From positions 14,817-23,902 of the forward strand of contig CAOVIS010000003.1 of NCBI GenBank assembly GCA_948543905.1: a stretch of DNA of 9,086 nt. The letters run 5' to 3'. Below the pieces are notes generated by a model that saw nothing but the letters and a program-made list of their open reading frames with translations, made no database searches and was not told where the DNA came from. How positions within the stretch are numbered: position 1 is the first letter of the stretch; each line of letters opens with the position of its first letter. Shown piece after piece: positions 1 through 5,734 of this stretch. Position numbers and translations under genes: made by a program. Origin of the DNA: an uncultured Bacilli bacterium (GTDB lineage Bacteria > Bacillota_I > Bacilli_A > RF39 > UBA660).

Positions 1-479
1 GTTGTTTTTAAAGTATCATTAGATACACTAATATTTTCATTTTTAATATTAGAGACATTAGCATTATAAGTAAATTCTGCAACTTCTTTTCTTTTTACTT
101 TGAAAGTAATAGTTTTCTTAGATTTCAATTCTTCTTTTTTAAATACACCATTAGTAATAGTTAAAGTGTATTCTTCACCCTCTTCATATTTACTTTTAGG
201 TTTAATAATACTATAGTCTTTTTTCTTTTTTAAAATTGTGTCTACTTCTTCCCCATTAGAATCAACTATTTCATAAGAAAAATCCCCATCAGGTTCAACT
301 TCAATGGCAAAATTTGCCTCAACATTTTTTAAATAAGCTTTATCATCATTATCAAAAACTAAGTATTTATAATTAGTATCTTCACTTTTAAAAATTTTAT
401 CTCTTAGAATAAAGATAGTACCGCTTATTAAAACTAAAATAAGGGCGATAGTTATTAATATTTTTTTATTTTTTTTCAT
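1..479 (-). CDS. Membrane-anchored surface protein, C-terminal part beyond the window edge
   Basis: The frame is open from an ATG at 479 to the left edge without a stop, giving 159 visible residues, so the gene is partial at its 3' end. The N-terminus is a short Lys-rich stretch (MKKNKK) followed by a hydrophobic segment at about residues 7-24 with no lipobox, as expected for a signal anchor or uncleaved signal peptide with the rest outside the cell. The remainder is rich in beta-type and charged residues (Lys, Glu, Asp, Thr). Around residues 95-130 the pattern 'KPKSKYEEGEEYTLTITNGV' followed by 'TITFKVKR' resembles the end of SbsA-type bacterial Ig-like domains, a weak match by eye. The start has a strong AAAGGAG site nine bases upstream (489-495) and a near-perfect promoter. 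Function is unknown; a surface or adhesion-like Ig protein is a guess. Confidence 0.75.
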   Translation of the reverse strand, partial: MKKNKKILITIALILVLISGTIFILRDKIFKSEDTNYKYLVFDNDDKAYLKNVEANFAIEVEPDGDFSYEIVDSNGEEVDTILKKKKDYSIIKPKSKYEEGEEYTLTITNGVFKKEELKSKKTITFKVKRKEVAEFTYNANVSNIKNENISVSNDTLKT

Positions 480-504
480 ATTTAAGTACTCCTTTTATAA
501 TCTC

Positions 505-533
505 ACTATACACTTAATTTTATGCTATGTCAA
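505..533 (-). promoter_or_regulatory. Sigma-A-type promoter of the left-edge surface protein gene
   Basis: On the minus strand, TTGACA (528-533, all six consensus bases) is followed after exactly 17 bases by TATAGT (505-510). The predicted transcription start is near 498, leaving a leader of about 20 bases that holds the AAAGGAG ribosome site. This is the best vegetative promoter in the window and suggests steady, strong expression. Confidence 0.85.
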
Positions 534-577
534 GCTAATTTTTTTGCATATTTTCTCTTTATTTTTATCTATTTTCT

Positions 578-586
578 TGCTATACT
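578..586 (+). promoter_or_regulatory. Extended -10 promoter of the LemA-family gene
   Basis: TGCTATACT (578-586) is an extended -10 element (TGN plus TATACT). At 17 bases upstream there is only a weak -35 (TTTATT, 558-563), which extended -10 promoters tolerate. The predicted start of transcription is about 593, only some 11 bases before the favoured ATG at 604. It lies about 45 bases from the -35 of the divergent promoter without overlapping it. Confidence 0.6.
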
Positions 587-592
587 TAAATT

Positions 593-598
593 AGGTGA
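593..598 (+). promoter_or_regulatory. Ribosome binding site that decides the LemA-family start
   Basis: AGGTGA (593-598) lies five bases before the ATG at 604, good spacing. The alternative GTG at 595 lies inside this site and has no purine-rich sequence upstream, so the ATG is preferred. Confidence 0.65.
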
Positions 599-603
599 AG
601 AGT

Positions 604-1146
604 ATGTTGTGGATAAGTTTACTTTTAATTATAATTATTATTGGTTGCTCAGGTGGAATTTATTATATTATTTCGTTTAATAAGCTTAATGATTTAAAAA
701 CAAAAATTATGGAAGCGGAAAGTATTATTGATGAAAATCTAAGAATTAAATATGATACTTTACTTCGAGTTAGTAATACTATAAAGCAAAATATGAAAAC
801 AGATAAAAATTATTTTAAAGAATATGAAAAGTTAAAAGAAATGAATATAACTAATTTTGATATGGATCGTAAGTTAAGTGAAGGTTTTACTTTAATTTTG
901 AAAATGCGAGAAGATTTAAAATTAGAGGATAATGAAGAAATAAATGAAGAAATTGAAAAAGTAAAAAGATTAGATGAAAAATTGTGTGCAACAAAAAATT
1001 ATTACAATAAAAATACGAGCTTAGAAAATGCTATTATTAGGAAGTTTCCTACTAACATTATTGCTCGTATCCATAATTTTAAAATTAAGTTATTCTTCGA
1101 TGGAAAAGACATGGATGATGAAATAATAGACGACTTTAAAATGTAG
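604..1146 (+). CDS. LemA-family membrane protein
   Basis: A 180-residue protein with one N-terminal membrane segment (about residues 3-24) and a mostly helical, charged remainder. It matches LemA in layout: 'FNKLNDLKTKIMEAESIIDENL' (25-46, shown as the family-type YNxLvxlr...A.s.IDvqL helix; key residues N26, A38, I42, D43, L46), a following 'KYDTLLRV' in place of the family's RRxDLIPNLV, and near the C-terminus 'YYNKN' (133-137) and 'KFPTNIIARIHNF' (147-159), which fit the YN...fP.n.iA...gF signature. LemA proteins are widespread membrane proteins of poorly known role; length of about 180-190 is usual, so this copy is complete though divergent. The start at 604 is chosen over GTG 595 because of the ribosome site position. 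It stands alone on the plus strand, divergent from the surface protein and convergent to the operon. Confidence 0.75.
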   Translation: MLWISLLLIIIIIGCSGGIYYIISFNKLNDLKTKIMEAESIIDENLRIKYDTLLRVSNTIKQNMKTDKNYFKEYEKLKEMNITNFDMDRKLSEGFTLILKMREDLKLEDNEEINEEIEKVKRLDEKLCATKNYYNKNTSLENAIIRKFPTNIIARIHNFKIKLFFDGKDMDDEIIDDFKM

Positions 1147-1156
1147 TTGTCTTTTT
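1128..1156 (+). terminator. Hairpin terminator of the LemA-family gene, probably bidirectional
   Basis: AGACGAC (1128-1134) pairs with GTTGTCT (1146-1152) through seven pairs including one G-U, around an 11-base loop, followed by T residues to 1156. The stem overlaps the TAG stop of the gene. Read on the minus strand it also forms a hairpin, followed by a poorer T tract (ATTATTT), directly after the end of the operon's last open frame at 1155. It probably serves both convergent units. Confidence 0.55.
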
Positions 1157-1319
1157 AAATTCTAGTAATATCATGAGTAGAATTATATAACATTTGACCT
1201 TCGATAATACTTTTTAGGGCTGAAAAATTTAGGCTAGGCATAGTTCCTTTTTTAGGTAAAACCGTAACTTTTCTGTGATCTATTCCCATTAATAGGCCAT
1301 TTTTTAAATATATCGTCGA
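1155..1319 (-). pseudogene. Out-of-frame 3' continuation of the last operon gene
   Basis: In the -1 frame relative to the gene ending at 1304, codons are open from 1319 to a TAA at 1157-1155, encoding 54 residues. Joining the frames after N145-N146 gives '...KKEIVGVNN' continuing as 'STIYLKNGLLMGIDHRKV' and ending in '...YNSTHDITRI', a natural-looking protein of about 200 residues. The internal ATG at 1289 has no ribosome site in front of it, so an independent small gene is unlikely. A 54-codon run without stops is uncommon in DNA this AT-rich, and the frame ends right at the shared terminator hairpin. Most likely one T was lost near 1319 (true mutation or sequencing/assembly error). Confidence 0.55.
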
Positions 1320-1756
1320 TTATTTACGCCCACTATTTCTTTTTTGTCATTAATATATTTAACAGTAACGGGTTCTTTAAAGCGTACTAAGCCAGCATCA
1401 TCATAACTAACCATATAGTTTATGCCATCTTCAAATACAGGTGTTGCAAAATCATAGTTATCACCTTCTGTAACAGTTATTTTTAAATATACTGGTGATT
1501 CTAATTTAGCCCTATCAGCTCTAATTGCTCGTAAAACTCTTTCATCGGCGATTAAGTCCGTAAAAGTTATGACATTTAGCAAACTAATAACTTCTAAGGA
1601 AATCTCTCCTTTTAAAGCTTTTTTCGCAAAATCATGAGCTTCATTTAAAATACTTGTATCTATTTCGTAACCATTTGTGAGTAAGTCTAAATATTTTGCA
1701 TCAAGTCTCGTTACAATATCATTTATATAATTGATAATTTTTAAATTATTTTCCAT
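1304..1756 (-). CDS. Unknown protein, last gene of the operon, apparently cut short by a frameshift
   Basis: A 150-residue protein that I do not recognise. The first 75 residues look helical ('KIINYINDIVTRLDAKYLDLL', 'ILNEAHDFAKKALKGEISLEV' regions), and the second half looks like beta strands with acidic loops, such as 'VYLKITVTEGDNYDF' and 'EPVTVKYINDKKEIVGV'. No signal peptide, membrane segment, Cys cluster or catalytic motif is visible; it is probably cytosolic. The ATG at 1756 follows AAGGAG with seven-base spacing, 15 bases after ung, so it belongs to the operon. The last four residues (RRYI) before the TAA at 1306-1304 are probably an artefact of a frame break: the -1 frame continues the protein for 54 further residues to 1155. 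Confidence 0.7.
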   Translation of the reverse strand: MENNLKIINYINDIVTRLDAKYLDLLTNGYEIDTSILNEAHDFAKKALKGEISLEVISLLNVITFTDLIADERVLRAIRADRAKLESPVYLKITVTEGDNYDFATPVFEDGINYMVSYDDAGLVRFKEPVTVKYINDKKEIVGVNNRRYI

Positions 1757-1771
1757 AAAAATTCTCCTTAA

Positions 1772-2389
1772 TTAGAGGCTCCAATTGATTTCTTTTAAGC
1801 CTTTTTCCCGTAAAAAATTATTTGTTTTACTAAAAGGTTTAGAACCAAAAAAGCCATAGCGAGCAGCAAAAGGACTAGGATGGGGACTAGTTAAAATTAA
1901 GTGTTTAGGATTAGTTATTAAAGAAGCTTTTTCTTTAGCAAAATTTCCCCAAAGAATAAAAACAACTGGTTCATCTTTTTCATTTAAAAGACGAATAATA
2001 TAATCTGTTAATCGCTCAGTTAAAACCGCATTAAGAAGTAAAACGCCACTTTTAGCCCAATTAGTTAAATCGCCATCACTTTTAGGAGGAATACCTAAAT
2101 CATCATATAGTTCCTTATAAATATTTTGAAGGGATGGCGGAACTTTAACTCCTTTTTGGACGGAAAAAGAAAGTCCATGAGCTTCACCTTCACCGTGATA
2201 AGGATCTTGACCTACTATTACTACGCGAGTATTTTTATAACTAGTTAATTTTAAAGCTTCAAAAACATGATCTTTAGGGGGAAATATCGTTTTATTTTGA
2301 TATTCTTCCTCAACTATTTTATAAAATTTTTTAAATCCTTCACTTTCCCAAACTATTTTTAATAGTTCGTCCCAATCATTTCCTATCAT
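1772..2389 (-). CDS. ung: Uracil-DNA glycosylase, family 1, with an internal deletion
   Basis: Family 1 uracil-DNA glycosylase, which removes uracil from DNA to start base-excision repair. With the ATG at 2389 (205 residues) it carries the water-activating motif GQDPYHG (60-66, Asp62), GLSFSV (72-77, uracil-stacking Phe75), the PPS loop (84-86), LLLNAVLT (117-124, Asn120), LWG (146-148), and HPSP (170-173, His170) followed by GFFGSKPFSKTN. After LLLNAVLT the family normally has a segment of the form VRxGQANSHxxxGW before 'ERLTD'; here T124 is joined directly to 'ERLTD', so 14 residues are missing in frame. All the classic catalytic residues remain. The start ATG is chosen because AGGAG lies eight bases upstream; a GTG at 2398 lies inside that site. 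It overlaps the upstream gene by 14 bases. Length is short against the usual 220 or so. Confidence 0.93.
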   Translation of the reverse strand: MIGNDWDELLKIVWESEGFKKFYKIVEEEYQNKTIFPPKDHVFEALKLTSYKNTRVVIVGQDPYHGEGEAHGLSFSVQKGVKVPPSLQNIYKELYDDLGIPPKSDGDLTNWAKSGVLLLNAVLTERLTDYIIRLLNEKDEPVVFILWGNFAKEKASLITNPKHLILTSPHPSPFAARYGFFGSKPFSKTNNFLREKGLKEINWSL

Positions 2390-2993
2390 TATTATCACTC
2401 CTAATTCTTTTAAAAGGGATTATTCTACTACTAGCATTTATTTCTCTTTTCATTTCTTCAATAATTTTTAAGGCATTATCCATAACTGTATCTGGACTAA
2501 CAGAGGCAGTACCATTTGCTACAGATAGCAAGGCATCAACATAACTATATCCTAGTTTAGCAACTCTACTAAATTCTATTTGTCTTTTACCATTTGGTAA
2601 AGTTTTGGTCATTACAACTAAATCCATTAAGGCCTCAAAAACTGGATCCATTTTTTTAATATTACGACTAACTTTTTTGTCTTCTTCGGCAAGTCTTTCT
2701 TCTAATTTCAAGATTATATCTTTATTTATTAAAGATTCTTTTACAAAATATGATAATGGTAACTCACTTCCAATCATAATTTTGCCAATCATCTCATCAT
2801 CAGGAAAATTACAGTCAAACAAATAGTAATAAGTATTTCCTCTAAAATCCCAAGACTTTGGAATAACTTCATTTTTATTCTTACGCACTATAACTTTTTT
2901 TAAAGGCAAATCATGAATTAAGGTAAATTTATTTTCACTAGCTATTACTCTTCCGATATCTGCCAAAAACAACTTGCTTACTCTATAATACAT
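2376..2993 (-). CDS. Unknown cytosolic protein between rlmH and ung
   Basis: A 205-residue protein that I cannot assign to a family. There is no signal peptide or membrane helix. The N-terminal part (1-85) seems to be mixed alpha/beta ('LPLKKVIVRKNKNEVIPKSW', 'NTYYYLFDCNFPDDE'); residues about 85-115 are a charged helix ('KDIILKLEERLAEEDKKVS'); residues 115-190 look helical with 'DPVFEALMDLVVMTKTLPNG' and 'ARLGYSYV-like' AKLGYSYVDALLSVANG; the tail is basic (FKRIRSDNNDRK). The ATG at 2993 is preceded by an AAGGGTGG site (2999-3006) directly behind the rlmH stop, 11 bases away, and the gene ends in TGA inside the ung leader. Its place in a housekeeping operon suggests a core cellular role, but no more can be said. 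Confidence 0.8.
   Translation of the reverse strand: MYYRVSKLFLADIGRVIASENKFTLIHDLPLKKVIVRKNKNEVIPKSWDFRGNTYYYLFDCNFPDDEMIGKIMIGSELPLSYFVKESLINKDIILKLEERLAEEDKKVSRNIKKMDPVFEALMDLVVMTKTLPNGKRQIEFSRVAKLGYSYVDALLSVANGTASVSPDTVMDNALKIIEEMKREINASSRIIPFKRIRSDNNDRK
2398..2402 (-). promoter_or_regulatory. Ribosome binding site that decides the ung start
   Basis: AGGAG on the minus strand (2402-2398) lies eight bases before the ATG at 2389. The longer possible start, GTG at 2398, begins on the last base of this site and is therefore unlikely. The site is inside the 3' end of the preceding gene, so ung is probably translationally coupled to it. Confidence 0.75.
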
Positions 2994-3004
2994 TTAAACC
3001 ACCC

Positions 3005-3442
3005 TTACTTATGATATGCCTCATTATTATTAATTTTAAAAGCTCGATATATTTGTTCTAAAAGTATACCTCTAAATAAGCCATGAGGATAAGTAAAATG
3101 CCCAAAAGATAAAGCATAATTACCACGTTTTTTGATAGTATCACTAAGACCATAAGATGAACCAATAATAAAAGTAATTGTACTATAATCGATAAATAGC
3201 TTATCTATTTTAAATGCTAACTGTTCACTACTTAATTCATGCCCTTCTATTTCTAAGGTTATTACATAATCATTAGGGCTAATATAACGCATGATATTTT
3301 TAGCTTCTAATTCCAGATTATTTTCATCTTTTAATTCTATTAATTCACATTTATGATATTTTTGTAAGCGTTTTAAATAATCATTAATCATATCTTCTAA
3401 ATATTGTTCTTTTAGTTTTCCTAATACTATTATTTTAATCAT
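3005..3442 (-). CDS. rlmH: 23S rRNA pseudouridine-1915 N3-methyltransferase RlmH
   Basis: SPOUT-class methyltransferase that uses S-adenosylmethionine to methylate pseudouridine 1915 in helix 69 of 23S rRNA on assembled ribosomes. The 145 residues show the family start (IKIIVLGKLKEQYL), the SAM-binding knot region 'FIIGSSYGLSD' (91-101), 'YPHGLFRGILLEQIYRAF' (119-136) and the diagnostic C-terminal YHK (143-145). The family is usually 155-160 residues; this copy is short because the loop after 'ELIELKDE' (36-55) is reduced. The usual 'IGG' of the knot reads IGS (Gly to Ser at 95). The ATG at 3442 overlaps the walJ-like gene by eight bases, suggesting coupled translation. Confidence 0.95.
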   Translation of the reverse strand: MIKIIVLGKLKEQYLEDMINDYLKRLQKYHKCELIELKDENNLELEAKNIMRYISPNDYVITLEIEGHELSSEQLAFKIDKLFIDYSTITFIIGSSYGLSDTIKKRGNYALSFGHFTYPHGLFRGILLEQIYRAFKINNNEAYHK

Positions 3443-4202
3443 AGACCATCACTTCACTAGTTTCATTTTGTTTGGCAACATGAATATCGTTAAATTCAAT
3501 ATTATAAGTTTTAAAAATATTTTTAATTTCATTTAAAGCTAGGTCTTCAGTATTATTCTTTTCAGATAAATGCATTAAATATATTTTTTTAGTATTTGCA
3601 CCAATTAATTTAGATAGATATATGGAACTAGCATTATTAGATAAATGACCATAATCAGATAAAACTCGTTTTTTTAACCAATCAGGATAAGGTCCATGTT
3701 GTAAGCGTTCTACATCATGATTGCTTTCAAATAAATATATTTCTTTGTTAGTTAGATATTTAAAGTTTTTGTGATTAACATAACCAGTATCTGTTACATA
3801 AACAACAGAATTAGGTCCTGATTCAAAGAGAAAATTTCTCGAATCAGTCGCATCATGACTAGAATGCATACACACGACTCTAACATTATCTAAAATTACT
3901 TCATCTTCATAGATTAGAATATGAGGATACAAATGAATATCTTCTAACTCTTGAAACATTGGTTTGCTAATCACTATAGTAGGACTATATTTTTTTAAAA
4001 AATTTTTGAGAGCCGAGATGTGATCATCATGGAGATGACTAATAAATATGTAATCAATTTCGGTAGGATCTACTCCTATATGTTCTAAATTTTCGACAAT
4101 ATATTTACGATTTTTGCCAATATCAACCAATATTTTGTATTTTCCTATTTCGATATAAGTGGAATTACCCCCTGAACCACTTGCTAAAACACATACTTTC
4201 AT
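3435..4202 (-). CDS. walJ: WalJ/YycJ-type metallo-beta-lactamase-fold hydrolase
   Basis: A 255-residue metallo-beta-lactamase-fold protein close in length and layout to Bacillus YycJ/WalJ, a cytosolic metal-dependent hydrolase (probably acting on nucleic acids) linked to cell wall and replication/division control. It begins with the typical 'VLASGSGGNSTYI' (5-17) and 'ILVDIG' (24-29), then the metal motif HLHDDH (His56, His58, Asp60, His61), 'HSSHDA' (113-118), 'VTDTGY' (136-141, Asp138), 'ESNHD' (159-163), 'GHLSN' (185-189) and a late 'MHLS' (His211). All expected metal ligands are present. The ATG overlaps the stop of the M23 gene by one base (TAATG), a sign of translational coupling. No walRK two-component genes are in the window, so the gene symbol rests on homology, not on the classic wal operon. 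Confidence 0.88.
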   Translation of the reverse strand: MKVCVLASGSGGNSTYIEIGKYKILVDIGKNRKYIVENLEHIGVDPTEIDYIFISHLHDDHISALKNFLKKYSPTIVISKPMFQELEDIHLYPHILIYEDEVILDNVRVVCMHSSHDATDSRNFLFESGPNSVVYVTDTGYVNHKNFKYLTNKEIYLFESNHDVERLQHGPYPDWLKKRVLSDYGHLSNNASSIYLSKLIGANTKKIYLMHLSEKNNTEDLALNEIKNIFKTYNIEFNDIHVAKQNETSEVMVYD

Positions 4203-5725
4203 TATCTATACAACTCCAATGGATTACGATTGCCACCATTTACGATTACTTCATAGTGAAGATGAGGACCAGTAGAGGATCCACTATTTCCCATATAACC
4301 AATTTGATCACCTTTTTTGACAGTTTGGCCAGCTCTTACTAAGAAATTTTGATGTAAGTGGGCATATCTCGTAACATAACCATTAGTATGAGTTATGACA
4401 ATCATATTACCCATTTCACCACCACAGCGATCACCAAGGCCATTACCCCAGCTTGGACAACCGTTAAAGGCAGTTGTTACTACCCCATCACCACTAGCAT
4501 AGATTGGCGAATTAAAGTTACCAGCACCAGAAATATCAATACCGCGATGGAAAGCTCCCCAACGCCAACCATAATTACTAGTAATAAGATATCCGCGATT
4601 TGTAGGCCAAGCCCAAGAACCATCAAGTACAACCGGATTTTGAGGGATATAAATATTAGAATAATTTACCTTGGTTCCAATAGTGGTAACTTGATTTTGA
4701 ACTTCTTTAATTGTAGCTATTTGAGTTACATTAGCATTTTGACTTCGAACACCGTTAGTTACAGAATAAAATTCTTGATATCTATTTTTACCATTAATAC
4801 CTTTGGTTGTCACTTCACGATAACTAGTATATTTAGTATTATCATAAACAATATTCTTTTCAAAATAAACAGTTTCATCTTTTATTTCATTTAAATCATA
4901 AACAAAAGTTAATTGCGGATCAATTAGGGTAACATTTACTTTATCACCAACCCGAAGTGCAATATCTTTAGTTTTATAATTAGTATTAGCAATCAAAAAT
5001 TCTTCAACACTAAGTTTATTATTCTCAGCGACTGATTCAATAGTATCCCCTAATTTAATGGTGTAGCTTTTTGTTGAAGGTTTATCTCCAAATAATAAAA
5101 ATTGTACTAAGTCAAGATCACTAGTATAAATTTTTTCATCAACGCTTATATAAGCTTCGCGAATCTTTATATCTTCTAAAAAACGCATTCCTTCAATAAT
5201 TCGGCCCGTATCTACTATTTCAGATTGTGTATTATTGATATATTTTTCATACTCATTTTCATCTAAGAAAGCTCTAACAAATCTTTTGGCAGCCTCATAG
5301 AAAATATCTTTATTAAGAACATTTAGAGTATAATCCTTGTCTTCTAACTTAATAGTCACAACATAGCCTTTAATTGTAAAATTGTCTTCCTTAGAAATCT
5401 CATTATAGATGTCTTCAACTGATGTGGTTTTTGCAATATAAGAATTAGATTCTACAATCAATAAATCAGTGGGAGGATAAACATTATTTACATGATATTC
5501 ATTTTTAATAGCACTTTGATTTTTATCAATTAAACCAAATAAACGATCTTTATCATCTTCACCATTTACTTTTTCACCATTTAAAATACCAATAATATTA
5601 CCATTTAAATATACTTGATAAAATTTATCAGCTTGGCTTAAAATTTTATTACCCATTAAAGAAATAACAATAATCAGACCAGCAATTGAAGTTATAATTA
5701 CACTAATAGTTAGATTTTTATTCAT
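4202..5725 (-). CDS. Membrane-anchored LysM-G5-M23 peptidoglycan endopeptidase
   Basis: A 507-residue cell-wall hydrolase. Order: signal anchor (about 6-24); a unique extracellular region (35-215) of unknown fold; a LysM domain (220-267, YTIKLGDTIESVAENN...), which binds peptidoglycan; a G5-like domain (about 283-352, 'YTSYREVTTKGINGKNRY' and following strands); and an M23 zinc endopeptidase domain (about 372-500). Zinc ligands are His393 and Asp397 in HRGID and His490 in HLH; the catalytic histidines are His456 (YAHLH) and His488. All are present, so it should be active in cleaving peptide cross-links. An inserted loop, residues 419-439, carries Cys423 and Cys434, possibly a disulphide. The start ATG follows AGGTGAT nine bases after the dnaB stop. 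Its place before walJ fits a joint wall-maintenance role. Confidence 0.93.
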   Translation of the reverse strand: MNKNLTISVIITSIAGLIIVISLMGNKILSQADKFYQVYLNGNIIGILNGEKVNGEDDKDRLFGLIDKNQSAIKNEYHVNNVYPPTDLLIVESNSYIAKTTSVEDIYNEISKEDNFTIKGYVVTIKLEDKDYTLNVLNKDIFYEAAKRFVRAFLDENEYEKYINNTQSEIVDTGRIIEGMRFLEDIKIREAYISVDEKIYTSDLDLVQFLLFGDKPSTKSYTIKLGDTIESVAENNKLSVEEFLIANTNYKTKDIALRVGDKVNVTLIDPQLTFVYDLNEIKDETVYFEKNIVYDNTKYTSYREVTTKGINGKNRYQEFYSVTNGVRSQNANVTQIATIKEVQNQVTTIGTKVNYSNIYIPQNPVVLDGSWAWPTNRGYLITSNYGWRWGAFHRGIDISGAGNFNSPIYASGDGVVTTAFNGCPSWGNGLGDRCGGEMGNMIVITHTNGYVTRYAHLHQNFLVRAGQTVKKGDQIGYMGNSGSSTGPHLHYEVIVNGGNRNPLELYR

Positions 5726-5734
5726 TTACATCAC

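Noticed and set aside
480..603. Riboswitch or small RNA in the divergent spacer
   Set aside because: The 124 bases are accounted for by two promoters and two ribosome sites; no stable paired structure was seen.
625..660. Lipobox (IIGC) in the LemA-family protein
   Set aside because: Cys14 lies inside a hydrophobic stretch that continues after it (GGIYYII), and the N-terminus has no basic residues from the favoured start, so a membrane helix is more likely than a lipoprotein signal.
1155..1289. Independent small gene of 44 codons starting at ATG 1289
   Set aside because: No Shine-Dalgarno lies upstream, and the same frame is open beyond the ATG and reads as a continuation of the preceding protein, so a frame break is the simpler reading.
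1304..1324. Programmed -1 frameshift site
   Set aside because: The TTTAAAA near the stop is not in the phase needed for a slippery X XXY YYZ heptamer, and no clear downstream stimulator is visible; a plain indel is preferred.
2376..2378. TGA read as tryptophan (genetic code 4)
   Set aside because: The gene ending here in TGA would gain only a short meaningless extension under code 4, and conserved tryptophans elsewhere (for example in Ung and the M23 protein) use TGG.
2605..2826. Plus-strand open frame of 73 codons
   Set aside because: It is antisense to the unknown gene at 2376-2993, Ser/Ile/Leu-rich, with no ribosome site or promoter.
4358..4894. Plus-strand open frame of 178 codons
   Set aside because: It is antisense to the well-supported M23 gene, has Ile/Thr/Ser-rich low-complexity content and no ribosome site; it is a shadow of the real gene.
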